From contig MU404058.1 of assembly GCA_022695795.1 (NCBI GenBank), positions 248,001-312,000 of the forward strand: a stretch of 64,000 bases of DNA, in the 5' to 3' direction. This document shows positions 22,065-35,070 of this stretch, piece by piece; positions within the stretch are counted from its first letter, which is position 1; each line of letters starts with the position of its first letter. Origin of the DNA: Biscogniauxia marginata (lineage: Eukaryota; Ascomycota; Sordariomycetes; Xylariales; Xylariaceae). A model generated the notes under the pieces. The model was not told the origin of the DNA. It searched no databases and saw only the letters and a list, made by a program, of their open reading frames with translations. A program made the translations under genes and the position numbers.

Positions 22065-23519
22065 TCATTCCTTCAAAATTGCTTCCACGATACCATCTGC
22101 ATCATTCTGTAATGGAAGCCAGAACTTGACAACTGTTAGACCGGCCTCCTCGAGCAATGCCTGCCACTGTCGCTCAGTTCTCTCCATGCCTGCGTTAAAC
22201 GCCATCATAGACATATCGAGCATAGCATGAAATGTTGAAGCTCCACGTTCTGGAATGATCATTTCATGCAGCAAGAGCTTAGAGTAGCCAGGCTTCATGG
22301 CCTTCTTGACTTGCTCTAACATCGTTAAGCATTTGGGATCAGACCAGTCATGTAATATATGATGATAGAAGTATGCTCGTGCCCCTAGTATATATCAGCT
22401 TAGTTTGTTGGATCGAAGGCTTTCTTTTCTTACCTATTACTAGCTACTCAGCGAAGAAATTGTACGTCATTAGCTCGATAGCCGGATCAATATTTCGTAT
22501 GTTGCCGATTACGGGCGCCAGGTCTTGAAGAACCAGCCGCCCTTCTAGATGAGGATACTTCGAACGGAATGCAAGAAGGTCATGGCCCTTTCCGCCCCCC
22601 ACGTCTACAAGCAGAGATGAATCATTGGCAATAACAACTTCATCCAACAGCCTTTCCTTCACAGGAAACCAATCCACCCAATACTCTCTAGCTCCCATTG
22701 TGTTCCCCATGAAATTATTGAAGTCTTTCAAGACCTGTGGCCTGGAGCTGATTAGTTGGAATGTTGTCAGTTTTGTTTGGAAGGCATATTGCATGAAGCC
22801 ATCGTGCGGATCTGTAGGACAACGATAGCCGGCTTCTTGGAGATATGTAGGTGCTTTATTTGCTGCTCCTACAATTATTTCACCGCTGGTAGAATTGGAT
22901 ATTAGTTGATGGCCTATATGTCCTGGTCTAGTTTGCGGAACTTAGTGATATATCGGTTACTCACACCATCCTATGCCCAGCTGCAATTCCTTCCGTCGTC
23001 ATAGCCTTGGTCACAGGTGTCGTTGTCCACATCCGTTCGCCGACCTCTTCAACGAAGCCTGTCGAAGCTAATGGTCTTAAAATTCGTACTAAGACCTAGG
23101 TCAATATTTTTCGGACCAGGACTGTTAAGTATCCCTAAAAACCAGGGAAACATACCGATCAGCAATTCTTCCCCTCTTGATAGCGTGGCAAGCTCCTTTG
23201 AGGACACTGGGCCGCCATGATCTACAATCAATTTGAAAAGATGGAGGTCGACAGCAATCCTAGCAGCGACAGCAACAACAGGCTATCGTTCTTGGTGAGC
23301 CCAAAGCCACTAGATGGTTAAGGATGAGAGATGTAAGTGAACAAAACGGCGTACCGAAAAAGCTAGGTCCACCGCGACAGTCTCTAGGTTCTCAAGGGAA
23401 TTTGAGAGTCTTCTGCTTAGTTGTATAGCCTCCGTTCTAGCATTCTGGTCACCGTTTGATATTTTCGCACTAATATGGCCGAGCTTTTCTATGAGGGCAC
23501 AAATCTGATCTGGATCCAT
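22065..23519 (-). pseudogene. SAM-dependent O-methyltransferase with one premature stop
   Basis: Exons 23519-23355, 23282-23156, 23088-22965, 22885-22434 and 22384-22065 form a 395-codon frame typical of fungal secondary-metabolism O-methyltransferases (start at the Met of MDPDQ). Landmarks: AARIAVDLHLFKLIVDHGGP of the N-terminal dimerisation part, APTYLQEAGYR, the SAM-binding LLVDVGGGKGHDL, and the catalytic His region HHILHDWSD. Codon 286 (22446-22444) is TAG, where the family context expects a residue such as Gln; CAG to TAG is a CpA-to-TpA change of RIP type. It removes the catalytic His. No alternative splice avoids it. If read through or sequencing error, the gene would be intact. Likely substrate: a cluster product hydroxyl. 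Confidence 0.82.
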
Positions 23520-24189
23520 CGTGTAGTCGGCCCTGAGACTTCTCGATGCGTGAGTAAAAGCTTCAAACAAAATACGCCGCAAGCTAATGCGGCAACTGTA
23601 CACTCTAGGTGTATTGCTTTGATGAATGCTTCGAATGTTACTCGAGAGTGATACGTGTGCTTGCAAGTTGGAAGGTTACGGTGATTTAATTAATGTGACA
23701 AGGGCTGGGGACTTGGAACTGTAGTTCAAATTTATTGGTCTCAAGGGACTTAAGAGTCTAAATTCAATCATGAGGTCCTCCAGGAATCCGCTGCCTATTT
23801 ATACACAGCCTGCTGCCTGCGGCATCTCTCATCCTATGCACGTTGAGATCATTGAATTCAACCCTGGTATCTGCATCCAACAGGCCTTGACGGCGCCGCC
23901 AGGTGTCCTTCCATGTGGCAATCAATGAGATAGATCGACAGAAAATTGTATAAGGCTCTCATGGTTGGTAACACAAGCCAGTTATTTACAAGGTATAAAT
24001 GGTAAGGGCGGAGAGAGCGGTGAGTTGCATTTCTATGACGACTAAGGCGCATGAGAAAGTTTTTGGATCATCATAAAAAGCAAAATACTGTCACGGCTCG
24101 GCAACCAACGCCAGGCCTGGCAGCAGGACAATAGGCAAAGCACCCCGGCATTGTATTCACTACAGAACAATAAGGTCAAAGCAAAAACC
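23520..24189. other. Upstream region of the methyltransferase, island edge
   Basis: The methyltransferase frame stays open upstream to another Met at 23666, but family length favours 23519. The 64-codon minus-strand frame at 23858-24052 matches nothing. Base composition is normal up to about 24240. Confidence 0.4.
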
Positions 24190-24473
24190 TGAAATTTATT
24201 TAGCTGCTAGAATGGCCCTAGCGACCATTCTAGATTTTCTTTCTTCTTCGCCTTTAGTATTTTCGTTAATAAACCAAGAAATTAAGCATTGTTTTAAATC
24301 CTTTTATATTACCGTGATAATTATTAAAATTAATATAATAATTGTCATAGTAACGTAAAAGGGTTTAAAGCAATGCTTAATTTCTTGGTTTATTAACGAA
24401 AATATTAAAAATAAAGAAAAAAGAAAATCTAAAATAATTATTAAAGCTATTTTAATAGCTAAATACATTTTAA
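24190..24473. repeat. 284-bp palindrome (foldback element) on the RIP boundary
   Basis: The left arm 24190-24331 and right arm 24332-24473 are inverted copies with almost no spacer; for example TTCGTTAATAAACCAAGAAATTAAGCATT (24262-24290, here given only as landmarks) recurs inverted at 24375-24403. Differences are nearly all C/G in the left arm to T/A in the right arm. It could be a MITE/foldback element or the paired ends of a deleted DNA transposon. No coding content. Confidence 0.8.
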
Positions 24474-24785
24474 ACTTTATATAGTTCTTATTATATAATA
24501 GTAAATATAATAATAAAATAGTTATTTATTATTTTATTATTAAGCCGTGATATTATTTCTTTTTAAAAGTTAGTTTTTATTTTTAAATGTTAATTAAAAA
24601 AATTTAGTTTATTTTAAATTTAAACTTAAAAGAATTACTTTTTAAATAAAGAAAAAATGATCTTAAGTTTATATTAAAACTTAAATTTACCGCTTAATAC
24701 TTTTTATTATTATTATAACTTTAATAAAAACTTTATTTTATTTTTATTTTTTATAATATCATAACGTGTTTTATAAGCGAGTAAG
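24474..24785. other. RIP-degraded AT-rich DNA, unidentified
   Basis: Strongly AT-rich stretch between the palindrome and the first LTR of the nested block. No frame, LTR end or repeat recognised. Confidence 0.4.
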
Positions 24786-25239
24786 TGTAACAAACCTCCT
24801 TGTGTGTTTCTAATTAACTGACTTTATAAGTAAGTACGTACTAGGTTTTCTTGTTTTAAAGATAATAATAAATCGAGGTTAATTTAAAAGATTTATAATG
24901 CTTAGTTCGTTAAAAAGATTTTAAGGTATTTTTATTATAATATTAAAAAGTGATTATAGTTTTAAATTAATAGTTAAAAAATTAAAATGAATAACTAAAT
25001 ATAAAGAAAATTATAAATTTTTTTATTTTACTTTTTATTTTAATATATTAAATATTTATTAGATTTAACTAGATTTTAAATTATTTTAAATTTACTTATT
25101 AATACTCTTTTAAAATCTTAGATTTATTAAGATCTTAGTTATGTAATGTTATATTATATTTTCTTTTTAAGAAGTTTATTTCGGGGTATTCTTAACTCGT
25201 TTCGTTTTTTGATTTTTTTAAACTAGTTAGTTCATAATA
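24786..25239 (-). repeat. 3' LTR of outer gypsy element A
   Basis: Starts TGTAACAAACCTCC and ends TTCATAATA, matching the minus-oriented LTR set. 454 bp, RIP-degraded. Confidence 0.7.
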
Positions 25240-28200
25240 TTATTTCTCTTTTCTTTTAATTTTTGTCTTTAAAGATTTCTTTTTTTTAAGTAAGTTCTTT
25301 TTTTTTAATATGTTTAATATTAATAAATTAGTTATAAAGGTTTGTAAGAACTAGCGTAAGACTCGTGACTTTTTTACCGCTTATATTCAGCTTTATAAAT
25401 ACGAGGTTTTTCTTTATTTTCCTTGTTTTAAAAGTGGTTTTTTTTGTTTTATAGTTTTAGGTTTTAAGACTTATTTTAATTATATTATTAAAGTTCGTTA
25501 TTATTATGACGATTTGAATATCGAAATGTTATTTTTATTAAATATAAGTTATAAACGTAATTGTATCGTTTTTAAACGTTAAAAGGTCGAGAAAAAGCTT
25601 TAAGTATTAATTAGTTATTTAACTTATTTATATAAGTAAAAAGAGTTTTTTTAAAAACGGGGCTTGGAAATGTTAAAATGTAGTTTATTTTTAATTAAAG
25701 AGTTAAAGCGTATTAATCATAAAAAAAAGGAATAAAGGTGATTAAAAATGAAAAACGTTTACTTTATTAAAGAATAACGGCGAATAAAGAAATCGCTATG
25801 TTTATTTAAATTTAAATAAAATGTATTTATTTTAAAGGTTTTCCCCTTTTTCGATTAATTTTTATTGGATTTTTAAGTATTCCTGGCTAATCCGGGTTTT
25901 GGCGGTGAAAATTTTTAAGCGTTTTAGCTAAGTTTATTAAGTGTTTAATTAGTTTTTAAATATTTTTTTAGTAGGTATTTTTTTTATTTCGTATTTATTA
26001 AGGCTTTTTTAAGTTTTAATTATTTTTCTAGTAAGGTGTTTTTTAATGTTAGTTTTAATAGTAAAATATGGAATATAAGATATATTTTAGATTTTTTTAA
26101 TTTAAGTTTTTTATTAAGTCGTTTTATTTTGATTTAAAGCGTTTTTATTAACGCGTTTTATTATTAGCGAAGTAAATAAATTATAATTCTTTTTATAATC
26201 GTAATTATATTATTTAAACCTTTTCGAATAGTATTTTTACTTTTAAGGCTTTTATTTCGATTTTTAGTGTTTTCGTGAGTTTAATTAGTTATTTTTGGAT
26301 TTCTGCTTTTTAACCGTATATTACTTTATATAATGACATTTTTATGTTTTTATTAATTAAAGTATTATACGCTATTTAGGCTATTAATAGTAATTTTATT
26401 TAATTGTTTATTTCTTAATTAATATAGTTTTATAAATATAGTTTTATTATTTAATTTAATTTTTTTGTTTATTTATTTAATTAAAAATAATATATTATAA
26501 ACAATTTTTATTTAACTTTTATTTGTTTTATTAAGTTAATTTAAAATTTTAACGTAAATAACTTATTTTTATTTGAAATAATACGTTTTAATAATTTATA
26601 TTTATTAATATACTTTTTTTAAAAACTAAAAGTTAATTATTTTGCTATGCTTAATTCATTAAATAGTAAAAAGTAAGCATATTTCGTGAGTTTATTAACA
26701 ATTATTTATATATTATTATAAGGTACTTTTATAATAAGATTTTTTAACTTAAAGAATTTCACTATGAAATTTTATATAATTATGTATCATGCTTTTTTAG
26801 GTATTTAATTTAATTATAATAATTTATATAATTTATATTGTAATATTTTAGCTTTATTATAAATATTATAACTTTTTATAGCTTTTTTAACTATTTATCT
26901 TATTTTTAAAAAGTTAAATTCTTTTTATAATCGTTTTAATATTTTAAAGATTCCTTAATAACTATATAAAGGGTGTTTATAAAATTCCTTAACAAATTCG
27001 TTTTATACTCGTTTTAATATATAGATTTTTTCTTTATATAAAAAAAGTTTATTATTAAATCTTTGTTAAGATTATAATTATTTTTAGTTTTTTATATTAA
27101 TTTATATATAAGTTAGTATAATTAATTTATTAATTTATTATTTAAATATTTGGATATTTCTTTTATTAATTTTCGATTTATAATCTCTTTTTTTATTAAA
27201 AAGATTTATTTAAATGTTTTCTTTTTTTTAATGTAATAAATTTTAAAATTAAAATTAAATAAGAAAATCATTTAATGTTTATGTTTTTAATTAAGCGTTT
27301 ATATTGTTATAAACCGTGTAAGGTTTTTATGGTTTAAATAAATGTTAATAAGTTTTTTGGTTTTATTAAGTTATAATTCTTATTTTTTTAATATTTTAAT
27401 GATTATTAATAGTTTTTTATTATAGATTTAATAGTTTAGTTTAGTATTATATAATGCCTTAAATAAGTATACGACTAAGTATTATTTTTTATTATTTTTT
27501 AGTTATTTTAAGATTATTTTAATAGCGAAATTTAAAATGTTTATTTTTAATCGCTTTTTTTTATTTTCGTTTAAAAGTTTATATATAACCTTATTAATTA
27601 TAACTTTTTTTAGTTATTAAAAAGTTTATTTAGCTTTTTTAATAAAATAGAAAATTTTTTTGGTTTTTATTAAGGTAATTAATTCCGTTAATGGTTTAGC
27701 GATTCGTTTAAAATCTTAAATAAGTTGTTTAACGTAGTTAATAAAGCCAAGAAATACGTATATATTTATAATATTTTTAGGTTTTAGTTAATCCTTAATT
27801 ATTATTATTTTTTTAAATATAAATTTCTTTTAAATTTATTATAAACCTTAAATAGTTTAATTTTTTAATATGTTATTTATTTTTAGTTAAATAAACGAGT
27901 AAATTTACTTTTTTTAGGGTTTTTAATATTTGTTTTATATGTTTTTTATGTTTTTTCTCGTTTTTTAAGTAAATTAATATATTATTTAAAAACTTATAAA
28001 AGATTATTATGATTATATATTAAAATGTAATAAGTGTATTAATAAATCTAAATAATATAATTTTATATTTATAATGTTTATATATTATTTAAAAAGTGGT
28101 GTATTATTTATATTTTTTAGTTATTTTAATTATATAATAATTATCACGAAAGTTTAATATTATAAAGATTTAAGCTTTATTAATTTGCTTTTTTATAAGT

Positions 28201-29630
28201 TTTATTAATAATAATAAATACTTGTTTTTTTTATTACTTTATTAAAATGTCGGTAATTAATTACTTTTCGTTTTTATCGACTTTTAATATTATAATTACT
28301 AGGTATTTTAATAAAAATTTTGACTTTTTAATGTATTTTTATGAAGGTTTTTTTAGATTTTGTTTTATAATGTTTTTTGTTTTTCTTGATTTATAAGATA
28401 TATTAAGAATAGTTTTAATTATTTTTTTTCTTTAAAGTGGATTTAGTGATTTTATTAGTTATGTTTTAATAATTCTTTTTTTATTTTGTTTTTAAATAAT
28501 TTATAAAAACGGAGGTATTTGCGTAGTACTTTTTTTATTAGATTTTTAGGTTTAATTACTTGAATTATATAGGCGATATGTTTCGTTTTTATATTCGTTT
28601 TTTTAGAGTTATTTATAATACTTATTTTATAACTTATAATAATTAATTCTTTTTAATTTTAATTTTAATAAAGCATGTTTATCTCGAAATTACTTTTTTT
28701 AAGTTAATTTATTTTTAGAATTATATCGTGGTTTAATATATATATAATGTTAAAAATGATTTATTTAAAATGTTTTTAAATAATTATTAAAAGAGGAATT
28801 GTTTTTTTTAGTATTTTTTTTTCGTAACTAGATATATATTTTTTAAAGTTTTATAGTTTATATAAACTTTATTTATATATTTATAATATGTTATTTTTTT
28901 AGGTTATTTTAGTTAAGATATAGTTTTTATTTGTTTTTAAGTTTATAAGGGTTTTATATTTCTTTTTATTATACTTGATTTTAGTTATAATAGTATTATT
29001 AAGTCTTAATTAAATTTCGTATAAAGATTTATTATTTATGGCTTTTCGCTGTTTTATTAGCGAGAGTTTTTACCGTTTTTTAGTTTTTTACGTTTTTTTC
29101 TTTTTAGGTTTTTTTAGGTCGTTATGGCTTTAATTTCGTTTTATTTTTAGGTTTTTATAAAAGCGTGTTTTTAGTAATCGTTGTTTTAATAGTTTTTTTA
29201 ATTACTTTTTATATAATAAGGGGTAAGAAGTTTGTTTTTTATGTAGAATTTTGTATATTAAAATTTTAATTTTTTAAGGGCCTTTTTATAGCTTAAATTT
29301 GTTTTTTTGTTAATTTAAAGGCTTTTAAGGTTTTGGATTATTTTTAAATAAAAGGTATAATTCTCGGGTTTGCTTATTAGAGGTAATTTAATGTTTTTTT
29401 ATAAGTTTATATATATTTCTAGAAATTTTTTTTCTTTTTTGAAATATGTTTTAACGATTTATTTATAGCTTAGTTTAATTGCATATATTTTTATTTATTA
29501 TTTTATTAAGTATTTTTTATAAAACTAAATAAATTAATATCGTAATTAACTCGCTTTTTAAGTTAATATAAAAAATGTAGTTTTTTTTGTAATTTTTGTA
29601 ATTCTTTTTTAATTTTGTCTTTTTTAAAAC
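25240..29630 (-). mobile_element. Gypsy element A internal region, left part
   Basis: Homologous to the other minus-strand copies, read on the minus strand from integrase (left) towards gag (right). Every frame is closed by stops. The segment matching the reverse transcriptase catalytic motif (about 27990) is shortened by a small deletion. The element is split at 29630 by element B and resumes at 44800. Confidence 0.75.
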
Positions 29631-30033
29631 TGTGACGAACCTCCCTGTGTATTCCTAGTCAGCTGACTTCACAGGTAAGTACGTATTGGGTTTTCTTGAT
29701 TTGAAGGTAATAGTGGGTTAAGATTGGTTTAATTAATTCACAATGTTATATTCGTTAAAAAGGTTTCAAGGTACTTTCATTATAATATTAAAGAGTGACT
29801 ATAGTCTTAAATTAATAGTTAAAGAATAAATAACTAAATACACAAGGAAATTCCAATTTATTTATACTTATTTCTCCTTTTTTTAAAACAAGTAAATCGT
29901 TAAATCGCTTTGCTAAAAAAAGCGATTTATTAAGTTATTAAATCACTAAATCGCTTTATTAAAAGGAGCGATTTATTAATTCTCTCGTTAAACCACGTAA
30001 CTAGCACGTGATTTCATTCTAGGGTTCGTAATA
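29631..30033 (-). repeat. 3' LTR of gypsy element B (403 bp)
   Basis: Starts TGTGACGAACCTCC, ends GGTTCGTAATA. Target duplication AAAAC is at 29626-29630 and again at 44795-44799 after the sister LTR. It contains two copies of a 46-bp hairpin-like repeat where the sister has three, which accounts exactly for the length difference (403 versus 449 bp). Confidence 0.85.
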
Positions 30034-33000
30034 TTATTCTTTCTTTTCGAGAATCTTTATCTTAAAGATAAAAAGAGGGCTTTACTGTTTTTCTTTTTTA
30101 CTTGTTACTTTCTTTAAGCTATTTTACTTTCTTTTTTTCATTATGTCTCATCGTATAACTAAAGCTCGAAAAGAAGTTTTTAATTACTTACGACGTGCCG
30201 AAAAATAAACAGAAAATAAGGTTACTTTTTTAAAATTTATTACTTTAAACAGAAAAAAAGAGATAGCTTGTTTTCACTATAAACATTCTAAGAAGAAGTA
30301 TATAGCTTTTAAGGATTTTAACTGTTATGTTAAGTATATTTAACTAAACCGAACTCGTTATAACGTATTTAGAATTACATATAAAGGTATAACCGAAATT
30401 ATAAAATAATTTTAAAAAGTTAAGGCTAAATTAAAGGCAGCGGAGTTTCGTTATTAAGTTATATAATTAATTATCAAGGAAGAAATGAACTACGTACGCC
30501 GTCTGCGTACCGAACGTCGGTTATGGTTAAGTAAACTGTAAAAAATGATTTTTTGAGGTTTTAACTCCATTAAAGAGCTAGAGCGTGTTAAGCGCGAGAA
30601 AAAGGAACAAAGGCGTCTTGTTAAAGGACTGTAGCGCAGGGAGAGAGAGCGGCGTTAGTCTAAACTTACATAAAACCTGCTTACTTCCGGGACCTTCCTT
30701 TCCTCTTTCTTTAATCAACAAAATTTAAATTTCGATATTTAAGCTTTCTTAACCGGTTTAGGTTTTAACGGTGAAAATCTTTAACTTCTTTTATTAGGTT
30801 TTTTAAATGCTTAAGTGGTTTTTAAGTGTTTTTTTTCGGTGGGTAACCCTTTTACTTAACAAAATATTGCAATTAACTTTTAACTCGTTTTAAATCTAAT
30901 ATTTTTTTTACTTCGTACTCATTAGGGTTTTCTTTAAATTTTAGTTGGTTTTTTAGTATAGCGTTATTTAGTGCTGGTTTTAAAAGCGAAATATGAAATA
31001 TAGGATGTATTTTAAATCTTTTTAGTAGTATTAACTTATAATTAACTTTCGAAATAACCTTTTTAATTTTATATGGTTTTAATTTCTTAAATTTAAGTTT
31101 TTCGCTGGGTCACTTTGTTTTAATTTAAGGTGTTTTTAATGTTACGCCTTGTCGTTAACGAAGTAAGTAAACCATGTTTTCTCTCTTAAAAATTAATTCT
31201 TTAATTCTTTTTTATTATAATATTTTGTTATTTTATCTTAAATAAATTATAATTTTTTTATAGCCATTATTATATTGTTTAAACTTTTTCAGATAGTACT
31301 TTTACTCTCGAGGCTTCCGTTTTAACTTTTAGTGTTTTTATGAGTTTAATTAATTGTCTTTGGATTTCCGCTTTCTACTTGTATATTGCCTCGTGTAATA
31401 ACATCTTTATGTCCTCGTTAACCGAAGTGTTATATATTATTTAAGTTATCGGTAATAATTTTACTTAATTGTTTATTTCCTAGTTAATATAACTTCGTAA
31501 ATATTGTTTTATTATTTAGTTTAATCTCTTTATTTATTCGTTAATTTAGGAATAATACGTTATAAATAATTTTTACTTAATTCTTATTCGTTTTATTAAG
31601 CTAGTTTAAAATTTTAACGTAAATAACTTATCTTTATTTAAAATAATGCGTTTTAGTAATTCATGTTTATTAACGTACTTTTTTAAGAAATTAAAAGTTA
31701 ATTATTTTACTGTGCTTAATTCGTTAAATAATAAGAAGTAAACGTATTTCGTGAGTTTGTTAACGATTACCTATATACTGTTATAAGGTACTTTTATAGT
31801 AAGATCTTTTAACTTTAAAAGTTTCACTACGAAATCCCATATAATTATGTGCCACGCTTTATTAAGTATTTAGGTTAATTATAATAATTCGTATAGTTTA
31901 TATTGTAATGCTTTAGCCTTATTATAAATGTTACAATTTTTTATAATTTTTTTAATTGTTTATCATATTCTTGGAAAGTTAAATTCTTTTTAAAGTCGTT
32001 TTATTATTTTAAAAATCCCTTAGTGGCCGTGTAGAGGATGTTCGTGAAATTCTTTAACGAATTCGTTTTATACTCGTTTTAATATGTATACTTTTTTTTT
32101 ATACGAGAGAAGTTTGTCGTTAAATCCTTATTAAAACTGTAATTATTTTTCCTTTTAATTATAATTTTCTTTGAAACGTTGTTTTTAGTTTTTTATGTTA
32201 ATTCGCATATAAATTAATATAATTAATTTGTTATTTTGTTATTTAAATATCTAGATATTTTTTTATTGATTTTTAATTTATAATCTCCTTTTTTGTTAAG
32301 AAGATCTACTTAAATATTTTCTTTTCTCTTAATATGCTAGATTTTAAAATTAAACTTAAACAGGAAAATTATTTAACGCTTATGTTTCTAATTAAGCATT
32401 TATATTATTATAAATCGTATAAAGTTTTTATAGTTTAAATAGATGTCGATAGGTTCCTTAGTTCTATTAAACTATGGTTTTTATTTCTTTAATGCTTTAA
32501 TGACTATTAATAGTTCCTTATTATAAATCTAATAATTCAATTTAATATTATATAGTGCTTTAAATAAGTACGCGACTAGGTACTATTTCTTATTATTTTT
32601 TAATTACTTCAAAACTGCTTTAATAGCGAAATTTAAGGCGTTTATCTTTAATCGTTTTTTTTTATTTTCGTTTAGAAGTTTATATATAATCTTATTAGTT
32701 ACAACTTCTTTTAGCTACTAAAAAGCCTACCTAGCTTTTTTAGTGAAATAAAAAGCTTTTCTTGTTTTCGTTAAAGTAATTAATTCCGTTAATGGTTTAG
32801 CGATACGCCCGAAATCTTTAATGAGTTATTTAATATAATTAATAAAGCCAAGAAATACGCGTACGTTTATAACACTTTTAAGTTTTAACTAATCCTTAAT
32901 TATTATTATTTTTCCTTTTTAAATGCGGATTTCTCCTAGACTTATTATAAACCCTAAATAATCTAGTTTTTTGATATGCTATTCACTTTTAATCGGATAA

Positions 33001-35070
33001 ATAAGTAGGTTCGCCTTTTTTAGGGTTTCCAACATTTGCTTTATATGTTTTTTATGTTTCTTCTCGTTTTCTAAGTAAATTAAGATATTATCTAAGTAAA
33101 TAAATACAAATTTGTTTAGAAACTTGCGAAAAACTATTATAATTATATGTTAAAATGTAACGGGTGTATTAATAAGTCTAAATAGCATAACTTTATACTT
33201 ATAATATTTATATATTATTTAAAAGGCTATATATTATTCGTATTTTTTAGTTATTTTAATTATATAATATTTATCGCGAAAGTTTAATACTATAAAGATT
33301 TAAGCCTTATTAATTTGTCTTTTTATAAGTTTCATTAGTAGTAACGAGTATCCGTTTTTCTTAATTATTTTATTAAAATGTCGGTAGTTAATTACTCGTC
33401 GCCACATTAGATTTTCTTCTTTATCGACACGTTACTTCCCATTTTTATCGACTTTAAATATTATAATTGCCAGGTATCTTAACGAGGATTTTAACTCTCG
33501 AATATATCTTTTATCAAGATCTTCCTAAATTTCTTTTTATAATACTTTTTATTTTTCTTAATTTATAAAATATATTAAGAATAATTTTAATTATTTTTTT
33601 CTTTAAAGTAGATTTAGTGATTTTATTAACTATGTTTTAATAATTCTTCTTTTATTTTATCTTTAAATAATTTATGAAAACGGAAGTACTTACGTAATAC
33701 TCTTTTCGTTAGATTTTTAAGCTTGGTTACTCGAATTATATAAGTGATATATTTCGTTTTTATATTCGTTTTTCTGGAGTCATTTACGGTACTTATCTCG
33801 TAACTCGTAATAATTAATTCCTCTTATTTTTAATCCTAATAAAGCGTATTTATCTCGAAATTTATTTATAAATTACTTCTTTTAAGCTAATTCATCCCTA
33901 GTATTATGTCATAATTTAATATATATATAATATTAAAAATAACTTGCTTAAGGTGTCCTTAAATGGTCATCGAGAGAGGAACTATTTCTCTTAATACTTT
34001 ACTATTCTCGTAACTAAACATATATCCTTCGAAGTTCCGTAATTAATATGAACTTTATTTATATATCTATAATATCTTGTCTTTTTAAGTTATCTCAATT
34101 GAGATATAGCTTTTATTTACTTTTAAGTTTATAAAGGCTTTATACTCCTTTTTATTGTACCTAACTCTGGTTTTAATGGTATTATCGAGTTCTGATTAAA
34201 CTTTATATAAGGACTTGCTGTTTATGGCTTTTTACTACTTTACTGGCGAGAGCCTTTGCCGTTTTTTAGTCTTTCACGTCCCTTCTTTTTTAGGTTTCTT
34301 TGAGTTATTATAACCCGGATGTCTTTTTATTCTTGGGTTTTTATAAAAGCGTATTTCTAGTAATTATTATTTAAATAATCTCTTTAATTACTCTTCACGC
34401 AGTAAGGGGTAAAAGGTCTATCCTTTATATAAAACTTTACATATTAAAACTTTAATTCTTCTTCGAGAGTCTTTTTATAACCCAAGTTTGTTTTGTTAAC
34501 TCGGAATTTCTTAAAGTTCTAGATTATCCTCGAATAAAAGGAATAATTCTTGAGTTTACTTGCTAGGGGTATCTCGATGTCTCCTTTTAGGTTTATATTA
34601 ATTTTTAAAAGCTTTCCTCTTTTTTTAAGATATGTTTTAATGATTCGTTTATAACCTCGTTTAGTCGCACGTGTTTCTACTTATTACTTTATTAAGTGTT
34701 TTTTTATAAAGCCGAATAAATAGGTGTTATATTTAGTTCGTTCTTCGAGTTATTATAAAAGATATAATTCCTTTTATAATTCTTATAATTCTTTCTTAAT
34801 CTCGTTTTCTTCGAAACCTGCTTTAAGCAAGTTATATACGTCGCATGATATTAAGGTATAACATATATAACCTTTAATAATTACTTTATTGTTTTTTTCG
34901 GAACCGGGGTAAAGATAATATGCTTAAAAAAAATGTGGCTATCGTGAGATATTATTATAAATACACTTATTTTCTTTTATGTCATTACTTTTTAGTTCTT
35001 AAGGATAATAACCGGTTTTATCCTTAGAACTTCTATGTATTTAATAGGCGTCGTTAATATAAAAGCTTTA
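30034..35070 (-). mobile_element. Gypsy element B internal region, left part (pol)
   Basis: Minus-strand pol with the reverse transcriptase motif near 33080-33130 reading YLDN, a RIP-type Asp-to-Asn change. Many stops. Interrupted at 35070 by element C; the gag part continues at 42735-44345. RIP is weaker at about 30450-30720 than elsewhere. Confidence 0.8.

Noticed and set aside
22385..22450. Alternative donor GTAGCT to avoid the methyltransferase stop
   Set aside because: Both possible acceptors lead to the wrong frame and a stop before the catalytic region.
22886..22964. Shorter methyltransferase intron ending at CATATAG or AAACTAG
   Set aside because: These give stops, or a 37-bp intron with a poorer family match; the acceptor CTACCAG restores VGEIIVGAANKAPTYL.
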